Origin: Methylobacterium sp. Leaf118
GTDB taxonomy: Bacteria > Pseudomonadota > Alphaproteobacteria > Rhizobiales > Beijerinckiaceae
Length of the DNA stretch: 64,000 bases
NCBI RefSeq assembly: GCF_920984675.1
Contig: NZ_CAKLBV010000012.1
Location: forward strand, 34,311-98,310
Reading direction: 5' to 3'
Below are positions 29,984-40,638 of this stretch, in pieces; the first letter of the stretch is position 1, and the number at the start of each line of letters is the position of its first letter. A model generated the notes under the pieces. The model was not told where the DNA came from. It worked only from the letters and a program-made list of their open reading frames with translations, and did not search any database. The position numbers were made by a program, and so were the translations under genes.

Positions 29984-30428
29984 CGTCCTCAAGGCACCGG
30001 GGCCGATCCATGGTCCGGGCTGACCGGCCTGTTCTACTTCGGTAACCTTAATTTTTCGTTCTGGATCTTGACGAGCGCCTGTGACGACAGGCCCGGTCGC
30101 GGTCGAGATCTTGGGTTTGACGTTGCGCGTGCCGAGGAACGCGCTCAGGCCGTCGTTCCCCCGCCGTGCGGGACGGCCGGGGCCCTGTCGTCTCTGCGGG
30201 AAGCGGCATCGTAGGACATGGCGCCACGGCAGGCGGCCCCCAAAGCCCTGCGGGCTTCGGAGGTCCCTGCCGTGGACCAAGCGGGAAAGTCTGGAACCGG
30301 CCGGGGCGATCGGAGCGACGGCCGGTCTCGGGCGTCAGGCTCCCCGCCCCTCTCGATCCGCGCCGCGCCTCTCAGCGCCGCGGATCGGACACGGCGCGCG
30401 CGGCGTGCGGCCGTCGCGCCGCCTCGGA

Positions 30429-31283
30429 TCAGTTGCCGTAGGCGTTGTTGAGCGGTCCGGGCGCGTAGAGGCCGGCGAAGCTGTAGCGTAGGCCGACGCG
30501 GAACTCGCTGGCGCCGAGATCCTTCAGGCGGGTGCCCTGCTGATAGGCGTCGAGGCCGCTCTTGGCCCGGCCGAGCTCGACGTAGCGGTAGGCCGCGTCG
30601 AGGGCGAAGCCCGCTCCGAGCTCGTAGGACAGGCCGGCGGTGAGCGCCCAGGCGAAGGTCGTGACCGAGCGATTGGGCCGGTAGGCCGCCTCGCGCGGGC
30701 CGGCGCCCGGGCCGCCGTCGCAGCCCGGGATCAGGCAGGTCGTCTGGGTGTAGTTGCCGCGCATGGACTTGTCGGCGAAACCGACGCCCGCGCCGAAATA
30801 GGGCGTGAAGCCGTAGAACGTGCCCAGGTCGGCATAGACGTTCACGAAGCCCGTCAGCACGTCGATCTTGCCGGCCTCGATGTTGTAGCCGGTGACGAAG
30901 TTCGAGCGGGAGGAATAGCCGCTGAAGGACGATCCGCTGCGCTGATCGAAGGTCGCGTCGACCCGCAGCCACGGATTGAAGCGGTAGCCGAGGCCGCCGC
31001 CATAGCCGGTCGTCGGGCTCATCCGAAGGTGGACAAGAGGCGGCACGTGGGGATCGTTCGGGTCGGGCAGGACCGCGTCGTTCGGGCGCTCGTACCAGGT
31101 CTGGGTGAAGTCGCCGCGCAGGTACCAGCCGCTTCCGATCTCGACCGGCGCCGCGACCGGCATGGGCGGAGGGGGCGGGGGCAGCAGGTCGGCCGCGGCG
31201 GCGAGGCCCGGGACGAGGAAAGACGAGAGACAGGGGCCGGCAGCGAGGACGGCCGCGCGGGCGAGACGGTGCGGAGCGATCAT
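30429..31283 (-). CDS. Outer-membrane beta-barrel protein with poly-proline linker
   Basis: 284 residues. A signal peptide ends with an AAADLLPPPPPP boundary, then amphipathic strands with GYRFNPWLRVDATFDQRS, YADLGTFYGFTPYFGAGVG and a final ASEFRVGLRYSF. It shares the DLLPPPPPP start and the GYRFNPWL and GTF.GFTPFVGAGVG motifs with the next upstream barrel gene, so the two are paralogues. A CtrA-like box lies about 50 bases upstream of its start. Confidence 0.8.
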   Translation of the reverse strand: MIAPHRLARAAVLAAGPCLSSFLVPGLAAAADLLPPPPPPMPVAAPVEIGSGWYLRGDFTQTWYERPNDAVLPDPNDPHVPPLVHLRMSPTTGYGGGLGYRFNPWLRVDATFDQRSGSSFSGYSSRSNFVTGYNIEAGKIDVLTGFVNVYADLGTFYGFTPYFGAGVGFADKSMRGNYTQTTCLIPGCDGGPGAGPREAAYRPNRSVTTFAWALTAGLSYELGAGFALDAAYRYVELGRAKSGLDAYQQGTRLKDLGASEFRVGLRYSFAGLYAPGPLNNAYGN

Positions 31284-31334
31284 GAAACCTCCCGAGGGTC
31301 GGCGGCTCGATGCGCAAGACCTTGGCCGATAAAG

Positions 31335-31349
31335 GTTATGATCGGCTTA
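31335..31349. promoter_or_regulatory. Near-consensus CtrA-type box upstream of the 31283 barrel gene
   Basis: TTAT at 31335-31338 and TTAA at 31346-31349 are separated by seven bases, one mismatch from the TTAA-N7-TTAA site bound by the alphaproteobacterial cell-cycle regulator CtrA. A second TTAACC half-site follows immediately (31352-31357). The site is 52 bases from the start of the barrel gene. Confidence 0.45.
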
Positions 31350-31363
31350 ACCTTAACCGATGC

Positions 31364-31399
31364 CTGAAAACCAGAACGGCGCGGGAGGATCCCGCGCCG
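31364..31399 (-). terminator. Intrinsic terminator of the 31429-32295 barrel gene
   Basis: A perfect 9-base-pair stem CGGCGCGGG / CCCGCGCCG (31377-31385 and 31391-31399) with a 5-base loop lies 30 bases after the stop. Read on the minus strand it is followed by TTCTGGTTTT, a broken but clear T-tract. Confidence 0.65.
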
Positions 31400-31428
31400 C
31401 TCTCACCCTGTCCGTGAAGATTTCGAAC

Positions 31429-32295
31429 TCAGTATTTGCGCACCAGCGGGCCGGGCGGCGGGTAGTCGACCGGCGGCAGCGGCGCGGGGGCGCCGAGCAG
31501 GTAGCGCAGGCCGACCTTCACGTCGTGCGACTCCAGCTCCTTGGCGCGGTAGATGGTCTTCGCGCAGGACGGACCGGCACAGGTCACGACGCCGGTCTCA
31601 GCATCGCCCATGTTCAGGTAGCGGTAGGCCAGCTCGAACTTGACGTTGTGCGAGAGGGCATAGGCGACACCGGCATGGGCGGCCCAGGCGAAGTTCGTCT
31701 TCGATTTGGCCGGGCCGAAGCCGTAGCCGCCGAAATAATTCCCGTATCCGTGGTCGGTCACGCCGCCGAACATGTGGTGGGCGACACCGACGCCGGCGCC
31801 GACGAAGGGCGTGAAGCCGTGGAACGTGCCGAGCTCGACATAGCCGTTCACGAGGCCGACCACCGAGTCAAACTTGCCCTTGGTCAGGTTGTAGCCGCCG
31901 GTATTCGGAACGGTCGTGTCCTCGGCGAAGAGGTGCCACTTGGTCTGGAAGCGGTATTCGCCGGTGGCATCGAAGCGAAGCCAGGGATTGAACTGGTAGC
32001 CGACACCGCCGCCGACGAAGAACTGGCTGCCGACCTTATCCTGATGCGCGATGTAATCGTAGGGCTTGGGCGGCTTCGAGACGTCGATGGCCTCGGTCCG
32101 GCGCAACTCGAGGTCACCCCAGCCGGCATCGCCGCGCAGATACCAGCCACCGGCGAAGTCGATGGGCTCGGCCATCGGCGGCGGAGGCGGCGGGGGCGGC
32201 AGGAGGTCGGCGGCTTGGGCTAGGCAGGGCATCCCGACGCCCGCGAGGAGCGTGAGGGAGCGCGCCCAGGCGGAGAGCGTGGAGCGGCGGCGCAT
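31429..32295 (-). CDS. Outer-membrane beta-barrel protein with poly-proline linker (paralogue)
   Basis: 288 residues. Signal peptide followed by ADLLPPPPPPPP, then GGWYLRGDAGWG, GVGYQFNPWLRFDATGEYRF, GTFHGFTPFVGAGVGVAHH and a last strand HDVKVGLRYLLG. The C-terminus continues for about 20 residues with a proline-rich tail ending in Lys-Tyr, unlike the usual terminal Phe, so it may not follow the canonical barrel-assembly signal. The ATG at 32295 is selected because the signal peptide starts there. A perfect CtrA-type box lies 78 bases upstream. Confidence 0.82.
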   Translation of the reverse strand: MRRRSTLSAWARSLTLLAGVGMPCLAQAADLLPPPPPPPPMAEPIDFAGGWYLRGDAGWGDLELRRTEAIDVSKPPKPYDYIAHQDKVGSQFFVGGGVGYQFNPWLRFDATGEYRFQTKWHLFAEDTTVPNTGGYNLTKGKFDSVVGLVNGYVELGTFHGFTPFVGAGVGVAHHMFGGVTDHGYGNYFGGYGFGPAKSKTNFAWAAHAGVAYALSHNVKFELAYRYLNMGDAETGVVTCAGPSCAKTIYRAKELESHDVKVGLRYLLGAPAPLPPVDYPPPGPLVRKY

Positions 32296-32372
32296 CTGAG
32301 ATTCCTTCACTCGTCGGGCGCGCCGGAACACGGGCCGGCCCTTGGTGCGAGACGAAGGATGCGTGAGGAAGG

Positions 32373-32387
32373 TTAAGCCGCGCTTAA
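32373..32387. promoter_or_regulatory. Perfect CtrA-type box upstream of the 32295 barrel gene
   Basis: TTAA (32373-32376), seven bases, TTAA (32384-32387): an exact match to the full CtrA consensus TTAA-N7-TTAA. It lies between the stop of glmM and the start of the barrel gene, 78 bases from the latter. Recognition is by pattern only. Confidence 0.6.
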
Positions 32388-32447
32388 CGTAAACTTTTCA
32401 CCCTGATTGCTCGGGTCTTTTGTTACCACAACTGCATTGTGTGCCGC

Positions 32448-33788
32448 TCAGGCCGCGGCACGGGTCACGGCATCAACCACCTCGTCGACGACTTCGGTCA
32501 CGAGGGCGCGGTCGTCACCCTCGGCCATCACCCGGATTACCGGCTCGGTGCCCGAGGGGCGGATCACGAGGCGGCCCGACGCGCCGAGCCGCGCCTTGGC
32601 CTGCGCGATGGCGGTGACGACGGATTCGGCCTGGAGCGGCGCGCCGGAGCGGAAGCGGACGTTCTTGAGGATCTGCGGCAGCGGCTCGAAGCAGTGGCAG
32701 ACCTCGCTGACCGGACGCTCCTGGCGCTTGACCACGCTCAGCAGCTGGAGTGCGGCGACCAGCCCGTCGCCGGTCGTGGCGTAGTCGGACATGATGATGT
32801 GGCCGGATTGCTCGCCGCCGAGATTGTAGCCGTGCTCGCGCATATGCTCGAGGACGTAGCGGTCGCCGACGGCGGTGCGGGCCAGCGTCAGCCCGAGGCC
32901 GTTGACGAAGCGCTCCAGGCCGAGATTCGACATGACCGTGGCGACGAGACCGGGCTGGGTGAGCCGCTCGTCCTCCTTCCACGAGCGGGCGACCGCAGCC
33001 ATCAACTGGTCGCCGTCGACCTTCTGACCCTTCTCGTCGACGATGAGCACCCGGTCGGCGTCGCCGTCGAGGGCGATTCCGACATCCGCGCGCAGCTCGC
33101 GCACCTTGCTGACGAGCGCCTCCGGCGCCGTCGAGCCCACATCGTGGTTGATGTTGAAGCCGTCGGGCTCGACGCCGATGGCGATCACCTCGGCGCCGAG
33201 TTCCCACAGGGTCTCGGGCGCGACGCGGTAGGCCGCGCCGTTGGCGCAATCCACCACGACACGAAGGCCCTCCAGGGTGATCGCGCGCGGCAGGGTGCGC
33301 TTGGCGAACTCGATGTAGCGGGCATGCACGCTCTCGATGCGCTTGGCCCGGCCGAGCGCCCGGGAGCCGGCGAGGCTCTTGCGCATGTCACCGTCGAGCA
33401 GAGCCTCGATCTCGAGTTCCACCTCGTCGTTGAGCTTGAACCCGTCGGGACCGAACAGCTTGATGCCGTTGTCCTCGAACGGGTTGTGCGAGGCCGAGAT
33501 CATCACGCCGAGATCGGCGCGCATGGAACGGGTGAGCATCGCCACCGCGGGGGTCGGCATCGGTCCGAGCAGCAGCACGTCCATGCCGACCGAGGTGAAG
33601 CCCGCCACCAGCGCGGTCTCGATCATGTAGCCGGACAGCCGCGTGTCCTTGCCGATCACGACCCGATGTCGGTGATCGCCGCGCTGGAACACCACGCCCG
33701 CCGCCTGGCCGACCTTGAGGGCGAGTTCCGGCGTGATGACGCCGTTGGCGCGTCCGCGGACGCCGTCGGTTCCGAAGTACTTGCGCAA
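32448..33788 (-). CDS. glmM: Phosphoglucosamine mutase
   Basis: Interconverts glucosamine-6- and 1-phosphate on the route to UDP-GlcNAc for peptidoglycan and LPS. 446 residues, normal length. The active-site phosphoserine motif SASHNP has its catalytic Ser at about residue 100, the Mg2+-binding DGDADR is at 241-246 and the substrate phosphate loop [12 protein letters not shown] is near the C-terminus. No ATG matches the conserved start; the TTG at 33788 gives the family's [11 protein letters not shown] beginning and sits eight bases after GGAG, so TTG is the probable start. A TauE gene separates it from ftsH. Confidence 0.94.
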   Translation of the reverse strand: MRKYFGTDGVRGRANGVITPELALKVGQAAGVVFQRGDHRHRVVIGKDTRLSGYMIETALVAGFTSVGMDVLLLGPMPTPAVAMLTRSMRADLGVMISASHNPFEDNGIKLFGPDGFKLNDEVELEIEALLDGDMRKSLAGSRALGRAKRIESVHARYIEFAKRTLPRAITLEGLRVVVDCANGAAYRVAPETLWELGAEVIAIGVEPDGFNINHDVGSTAPEALVSKVRELRADVGIALDGDADRVLIVDEKGQKVDGDQLMAAVARSWKEDERLTQPGLVATVMSNLGLERFVNGLGLTLARTAVGDRYVLEHMREHGYNLGGEQSGHIIMSDYATTGDGLVAALQLLSVVKRQERPVSEVCHCFEPLPQILKNVRFRSGAPLQAESVVTAIAQAKARLGASGRLVIRPSGTEPVIRVMAEGDDRALVTEVVDEVVDAVTRAAA

Positions 33789-33925
33789 CGTCGCTTCTCC
33801 GCGTTCCGGACGGATCGCATCCGGTCGCACCCTAGCAGATTCAGGCCAGGCCGGGTGCGCGCACCGCGGGCGTGGTGAATGGGTTGCTCTGCGAGAAAGG
33901 CGGTCGAAATGCGGCGGGTGCCGCG

Positions 33926-34672
33926 TCACTGGAGCCGCGGCAGCGCCGATCCGAGCATGGCCATGCCCGAGGTGGTGAGGAGACCGAGCACGATCCGGCG
34001 GAACCCCGCTTCGCTGAGGCCAGTATAGACGCGCGTGCCGAGGAAGGTCGGGAGCAGCATGGTGGGCAGCACCACGGCGAGCATCGGCAGCGTCGCTGCC
34101 GTAACGAGCCCCGAGGCCGTGTAGACCAGCATCGTGACGAGCAGCATGGAGAGGTTGAAGTTCTGGATGATGGCGCGCTGCATGTCCCGCTCATAGCCGC
34201 GCAGGGTGCACCACAGGGTCGGGAGCGTGCCGGTGAAGCCCCCGAGGCCTCCGAGCAGCCCGCCGCCGAGCCCGACGGCCGCATCCGCGATCCGCCCCCC
34301 GGCGGTGAGCCGCGGGAGATGGCGCGCGAACAGCATGGCCGGGCACCAGATCACCAGCAGGGTGCCGAGGATCGCCTTGAACCAGTCCATGTCGAGCCGC
34401 GGCAGTAGGGCGACTCCGAGCGGAATCCCGGCCAATCCTCCGAGCACGAAGGGCGCGAGGCGGGCGAGATCGAACCCGCGGCGGACCGAGAAGGCGGCGA
34501 CGATCTGCCCGGTCAGTGCTCCGGACACGGCGAGGACGGCGGCGAGCTTGGGGTCGATGACCCAGGCCCAGACCGACATGGCGACGAGGCCGAAGGCGAA
34601 GCCGGACAGCCCCTGTACGAAGCCCGCGAGTGCGGCACCGAATCCGACGATCAGGTAGGTCGAGAGCGGCAT
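33926..34672 (-). CDS. TauE/SafE family sulfite/sulfonate exporter-like permease
   Basis: 248 residues with about eight hydrophobic helices arranged as two repeats. Family features are [13 protein letters not shown] near residue 17 and its repeat [23 protein letters not shown] in the second half. Members transport anions such as sulfite, sulfonates or sulfoacetate. The substrate here is not indicated. It sits between glmM and ftsH on the same strand, separated from ftsH by a strong terminator, so it is transcribed independently. Confidence 0.88.
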   Translation of the reverse strand: MPLSTYLIVGFGAALAGFVQGLSGFAFGLVAMSVWAWVIDPKLAAVLAVSGALTGQIVAAFSVRRGFDLARLAPFVLGGLAGIPLGVALLPRLDMDWFKAILGTLLVIWCPAMLFARHLPRLTAGGRIADAAVGLGGGLLGGLGGFTGTLPTLWCTLRGYERDMQRAIIQNFNLSMLLVTMLVYTASGLVTAATLPMLAVVLPTMLLPTFLGTRVYTGLSEAGFRRIVLGLLTTSGMAMLGSALPRLQ

Positions 34673-34733
34673 GGTTCGCGTCGTTTCGTGCCGTGATGTC
34701 GCGGGAGGACGCGATCCGTGAGGGCCCGGAGAC

Positions 34734-34762
34734 GAAAAAAGAGGCGCCCCGGGGGGCGCCTC
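34734..34762 (-). terminator. Strong intrinsic terminator of ftsH
   Basis: A 10-base-pair stem GAGGCGCCCC / GGGGCGCCTC (34741-34750 and 34753-34762) with a two-base loop. On the minus strand it is followed by six or more T. It lies 23 bases after the ftsH stop. Confidence 0.9.
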
Positions 34763-34785
34763 TCTGATCGGTCCGATGGTTGCCC

Positions 34786-36714
<1,929 letters not shown>

Positions 36715-36864
36715 CGATCGGTCCTGAGGAGGCGTGCGGGCGTCTTCCCGAGGTGTCGGGGCTGCTCCCACGCGCTCGTGGGCAATGTAGGCGGCGTCCC
36801 TTCCCTTGCCAAGTAAATCGGGCACACCTGCGGCGAGGTCACCGCACAGGGTTAGCGTCGCAGG

Positions 36865-37881
36865 TCAGTCATCCCGACGCGGCGGTGCTGGCGCGAGCCG
36901 CACGGTTCCGGACGGCCCGACGCTCACGAGCACGCCGCGCAGGGTCCGCCGCAGCGCCCTCCCCTCCCCGAGGGCCGGCAGCACCGCGTCGAGGACGAGG
37001 CGCTCCAGGCGTTCGAGGCGCTTCGGCGCGGGAGATTCGGCGACGGCGTCGAGGGCCGCGTCGAGCACCCGCAGGACGACGGCCTCGGGCTCGCGGGCGA
37101 GGCGGCGTCCGTCGAGGCACCAGCCCTCCGGGCCGTGGCGGCGCAGATTAATCAGCACGGCGGCGGCCCGTGCCGACAGGGCCGCCTCGTCCCGTGCGGC
37201 GCGGGTGGCGAGCCGGGCGAGCCGCACGGCGCCGAGGCCTTCGCTCTCGAGGAGCGGCAGCAGGCGGCGCAGGCGGGCCCGGGCGAAGCGCTCGTCCGCG
37301 TTCGACGGATCGGTCGCGAAGGGAAGGGTGTGGGCGGCGCAATAGGCGACGAGATCGGCCTTCGGCAGCGCCAGGAAGGGCCGCGCGAGGCGGACGCCCT
37401 CCGCGAGCGGGCGCTCGGGGCGCATTCCGGCGAGACCGCCGGGCCCGCTCCCGGCGATGAGGCGCAGCAGGACGGTCTCGGCCTGATCGTCCCGCGTATG
37501 CGCGGTCAGGACCAGGCCGGCGCCGATCCCCCGGGCATGGAGGGCAAGCAGGCGGTACCGGGCGGCGCGCGCCTCCGCCTGCACGCGGCTCCCGCGGCGC
37601 GGCGCGTCCCAGGTCAGAACGGCGTGAGGCAGGCCGAGCGTACCGGCGCGGGCCCCGACGGCGCGGGCCTCGGCGGCTGAATCCGCCCGCAGGCCGTGAT
37701 CCACGGTCGCGACGAACAGGCCGCCGGCCGGGCCGCGGGCCGCGGCGGCATGCATCAGGGCGGTGGAATCGGGGCCGCCGGACACGGCCAGCAGGATCGG
37801 CCCCCCGGCCCCGTCGAGAACCGGTGCGAGGGCGCGGGCGAGCGGCCCGTCGCGGGAGGCGGACGGATCCGCCGGGGTCAA
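36865..37881 (-). CDS. tilS: tRNA(Ile)-lysidine synthase
   Basis: Modifies the wobble cytidine of the CAU-anticodon isoleucine tRNA to lysidine, an essential step for reading AUA. 338 residues. The N-type PP-loop SGGPDS is at residues 34-39, followed by ATVDHGLR and LTAHTRDDQAETVLLRL. The start is TTG at 37881 within the cpoB stop (TTGA overlap); there is no ATG before the PP-loop, so TTG is likely. Translational coupling to cpoB follows. Confidence 0.92.
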   Translation of the reverse strand: MTPADPSASRDGPLARALAPVLDGAGGPILLAVSGGPDSTALMHAAAARGPAGGLFVATVDHGLRADSAAEARAVGARAGTLGLPHAVLTWDAPRRGSRVQAEARAARYRLLALHARGIGAGLVLTAHTRDDQAETVLLRLIAGSGPGGLAGMRPERPLAEGVRLARPFLALPKADLVAYCAAHTLPFATDPSNADERFARARLRRLLPLLESEGLGAVRLARLATRAARDEAALSARAAAVLINLRRHGPEGWCLDGRRLAREPEAVVLRVLDAALDAVAESPAPKRLERLERLVLDAVLPALGEGRALRRTLRGVLVSVGPSGTVRLAPAPPRRDD

Positions 37882-38918
37882 GCCGCGCAGCGGGCGCGCT
37901 TCTGCTCCCGCTCGACGCCCTGGCGCACGTTGGCCCCCGCACCCGGGAACTTGCGCTCGACCTCCGCCAGGGTCGCGCAGGCCTGGGCCTTGGCGCCGAG
38001 CGCATGCAGCGACGCGCCGAGCTTCATCATCGCCTCGGGGGCGACGGGCGAACTGGCGTAATCGGTGGAGACCTTCAGGAACTGCTCAGCGGCCTCGCGG
38101 GAGCGGTTGCGCTGAAGATAGCTCTCGCCGAGCCAGTACGTCGCCTTCGGAACGAGCCGGTCGCGCGGATGAGACTGGATGAACTGACGCAGGCTCATCT
38201 CGGCCTGCTCGTATTGCCGCTCGCGCATGAGCGCGTGGGCCGCCTCGAAATCGGCTTGCGCGTCGCCGCTGCCGGTCGCCGCAATGCTGGCGGCGGTCTG
38301 CGGCTCGGCGGCGGCCACCGGGGCCGGCCGTCCCCCTTGCGGCGGCGTGATGTTCACGGGGCCGCCGAAGCCCGCCGGCGGATCCATCTCCTCGGGCTCG
38401 CCCGCATCGCCTTCCTCCGCGCCCGGCCCGCGCAGGGACGTGCCGGTCTCGGCGATGGCGCCGGTCGGCAGGGGAAGCGAGGGCTGGGGGAGCGAGGGCT
38501 GGGTCGCGCCCAGGGGCCGCGGCGCGCCCGGGGCGGACGGGTTCTGGGTCGGGTCGAACGCGTCGCCGCGCTTGGCCGGCTTCCCCTCTCCGGGATTCAC
38601 GCCATAGGGCGTGCCCGAGGGCGCCGGCGCCGGCGCGGCGGCCGGGGGTGGCGCCGCGCGGCGCGGCGCGGGGGTTGGGCTCGGCTTCCCGTCCTGGAAG
38701 CGGAACTCGACATCCTCCTGGAACTTGCGCAGCTGCTCCTTGAGCTGGCGGTTCTCGTACTGGAGCGTCTCGATCTGCCCCGACATCTGCCGGGAGACAT
38801 TCTCCAGGCGGTTGAGGCGCACCACCAGCTCGGAGGCATCCTGCGCCCGCGCCGGCGCGAGGCTGGCGTGGCACAATCCGAAGGTCAGCCCGAGCGTCAG
38901 GAGAAGGCGGCGGATCAT
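37878..38918 (-). CDS. cpoB: Cell division coordinator CpoB (YbgF)
   Basis: 346 residues. Signal peptide ending in ARAQD, a coiled-coil trimerisation segment (about 30-75, with RLENVSRQMSGQIETLQYE), a long Pro/Ala/Gly linker and a C-terminal TPR domain beginning near residue 225 (ADFEAAHALMRERQYEQAEMSLRQFI). In E. coli CpoB works with TolA and PBP1B to coordinate septal wall synthesis with outer-membrane constriction. The linker is longer than in enterics. The ATG at 38918 is preferred to a GTG four codons upstream. Its stop overlaps tilS. Confidence 0.92.
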   Translation of the reverse strand: MIRRLLLTLGLTFGLCHASLAPARAQDASELVVRLNRLENVSRQMSGQIETLQYENRQLKEQLRKFQEDVEFRFQDGKPSPTPAPRRAAPPPAAAPAPAPSGTPYGVNPGEGKPAKRGDAFDPTQNPSAPGAPRPLGATQPSLPQPSLPLPTGAIAETGTSLRGPGAEEGDAGEPEEMDPPAGFGGPVNITPPQGGRPAPVAAAEPQTAASIAATGSGDAQADFEAAHALMRERQYEQAEMSLRQFIQSHPRDRLVPKATYWLGESYLQRNRSREAAEQFLKVSTDYASSPVAPEAMMKLGASLHALGAKAQACATLAEVERKFPGAGANVRQGVEREQKRARCAA

Positions 38919-39013
38919 GGCGGCAGGCACCGATCGTCAGTTCGTTCGCGGCCGTTTCCCGCGTTAGCAGATGGGCCGGCCGGCCGCAAAACCGGTTTTC
39001 GCGCGGGCGGGGC

Positions 39014-39520
39014 TCAGGAGCCGGCGCCGCGGTCGAGCACCGTGACCGCGCGGCGGTTCTGCGACCAGCACGAAATGTCGTTGCACACCGCGACCGGGCG
39101 TTCCTTGCCGTAGGACACCATCCGCATCCGGCCGGCCGCGATGCCGCGGGAGGCGAGGTAATCCTGCACGGCCTGACCGCGCCGGGCGCCGAGGGAGAAA
39201 TTGTACTCGCGGGTGCCGCGCTCGTCGGCATGGCCCTCGATCAGGAAGGCGTAGCGCGGGTACCGCTGGAGCCACGCGGCCTGCTTGTCCAGCGTCGCGG
39301 TGGCGGTCGGCGTCAGGTCGGTGGAGTCGGACTCGAAGAACACCCGGTCGCCGATGTTGACGACGAAGTCCTGGGCGCTGCCCGGGGCACCACCCCGCCC
39401 ACCCGCGCCGAAGCCGGAAGCGTCGGCCAGATCCTGGTCCTTGGAGCAGGCGCCGAGCCCCAGGGCCGCGCACAGGGCCAGGGTGAGGGAAAGCCCACGG
39501 AGTGTCGCGGGTGTCGGCAT
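39014..39520 (-). CDS. pal: Peptidoglycan-associated lipoprotein Pal
   Basis: 168 residues. Signal peptide with lipobox LGACS, the acylated Cys at residue 25. An OmpA-like peptidoglycan-binding domain is read from VFFESDSTDL through EGHADERGTREYNFSLGARR to the VSYGKERP block. Part of the Tol-Pal envelope complex. cpoB follows 95 bases downstream. tolB, usually just upstream of pal, is absent; an Hpt gene lies there instead, so tolQRAB must be elsewhere. Confidence 0.94.
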   Translation of the reverse strand: MPTPATLRGLSLTLALCAALGLGACSKDQDLADASGFGAGGRGGAPGSAQDFVVNIGDRVFFESDSTDLTPTATATLDKQAAWLQRYPRYAFLIEGHADERGTREYNFSLGARRGQAVQDYLASRGIAAGRMRMVSYGKERPVAVCNDISCWSQNRRAVTVLDRGAGS

Positions 39521-39749
39521 CGTCTTGACTCCTCGGCTCGCCGCAGCGAGCCGGCTGTGTTCGTTCCGGACGGTTTAGCGCGGGACGGTTAAGCGTCCTT
39601 CACGCTGCCGCTTCGTAGACCGCAGGCGCAGGCAGCCCGGTGCGGTCGCACACCCAAGCTTTCGCCCGACGATTGCGGCACGCCGGCGGCACGGCCGGGG
39701 CGCTGCGCGCTTCGCGGGTGTCTGTTGCTGCGCTGCAACAGGCGCGGGT

Positions 39750-40076
39750 CTACGCCGCGCGAAGCAGGGCGATCGCCGACCGGGCGCGGGTGGCGTCGGC
39801 CTGGGCCGCCTCCAGCGCTTCCGCGATGCCGTCATCGCGCAGGCAGGCATGTTCCAGCCGCGCGCAGGCCTGGGACAGGGTCGAGAAGGCGAGCGCGCCG
39901 GTCGACGAGACGAGGATGTGGGCGTCGCGGGCGAGCTGTCCCCGGTCGGCGGCCGGCGGGTCGAGCCGCAGGGCGATCTCCTGGTCGAGGGCGCCGAGCA
40001 AATCGAGCAGGCGGGGCCGGCCGAACAGGTCCTCCAGATCGGCCAGCGCGGCGGCGTCGAACACGTCAGCGATCAT
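39750..40076 (-). CDS. Stand-alone histidine phosphotransfer (HPt) domain protein
   Basis: 108 residues, a single four-helix HPt domain. The phosphate-accepting histidine is His53 in ARDAHILVSSTGALAF, matching the HxLKGSS-type turn of HPt proteins although Val-Ser-Ser replaces the usual Lys-Gly-Ser. The frame also opens at a GTG six codons earlier. It is divergent from a single-domain receiver gene, with a CtrA-like box between them, so the two may exchange phosphoryl groups; this is inference. Confidence 0.72.
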   Translation of the reverse strand: MIADVFDAAALADLEDLFGRPRLLDLLGALDQEIALRLDPPAADRGQLARDAHILVSSTGALAFSTLSQACARLEHACLRDDGIAEALEAAQADATRARSAIALLRAA

Positions 40077-40119
40077 GGTCCGACCCTGTGTCACGGATCC
40101 CCTGCCTGGCGCAGGGTTG

Positions 40120-40134
40120 TTGAGGAAACCTTAA
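40120..40134. promoter_or_regulatory. Near-consensus CtrA-type box in the HPt/receiver divergent promoter
   Basis: TTGA (40120-40123), seven bases, TTAA (40131-40134), one mismatch from TTAA-N7-TTAA, with a further TTAA at 40137. It lies in the 105-base gap between the divergent HPt and receiver genes and could affect both. Confidence 0.45.
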
Positions 40135-40181
40135 CCTTAAGGACCGTGTGATGGCGGCCCGCGGCAATCGGAACAGGATTC

Positions 40182-40580
40182 ATGGCGTCCGCCCCGAGCG
40201 TCCTCATCGTAGAGGACAATTACCTGCTGCTGGAGATGCTCACGAGCTTGTGCGAGCAGGAGGGCATGGTGGTTCTGGCCGCGTCTAGCGGCGAGGCGGC
40301 CCTCACCATGCTGCGAGACGGCCGGACCGCGATCGACTGGCTGTTCACCGATATTAACCTGCCCGGCCTGATCGACGGGTGGGAGGTCGCCGCGGCCTAT
40401 CGCGAGCGCCATCCCCGCCGCCCCGTCGTCTACGCCTCGACCGCGGCCCGGCAGGAACGACGCTCGGTGCCGGGCAGCCTCTACGTGCGCAAGCCGTTCC
40501 AGATCCGGGACATCGTCGCTCTGGCGCGGATGATGGCCGCCGCCGGCGAGGTCGGCGAAGGGATGCGCGCCGCAGGTTGA
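40182..40580 (+). CDS. Single-domain response regulator (receiver only)
   Basis: 132 residues, one CheY-like receiver without output domain. The acidic pair E11/D12 (IVEDN), the phosphoacceptor Asp57 (LFTDINLPG) and the conserved Lys near residue 103 (YVRKPFQ) are present. Related proteins act as phosphate shuttles or sinks in alphaproteobacterial phosphorelays. ATG at 40182. Divergent from the HPt gene and convergent with the WcbI-like gene. Confidence 0.88.
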   Translation: MASAPSVLIVEDNYLLLEMLTSLCEQEGMVVLAASSGEAALTMLRDGRTAIDWLFTDINLPGLIDGWEVAAAYRERHPRRPVVYASTAARQERRSVPGSLYVRKPFQIRDIVALARMMAAAGEVGEGMRAAG

Positions 40581-40638
40581 GGCGCTCCCGCGCGGATCGC
40601 GCGGATATCGTTCCCGCGGATGCCGGTACCCCTCGGGG

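Noticed and set aside
39722..39741. Hairpin CTGTTGC ... GCAACAG after the HPt gene as a terminator
   Set aside because: No T-tract on the minus strand and a short stem; not enough to call it.
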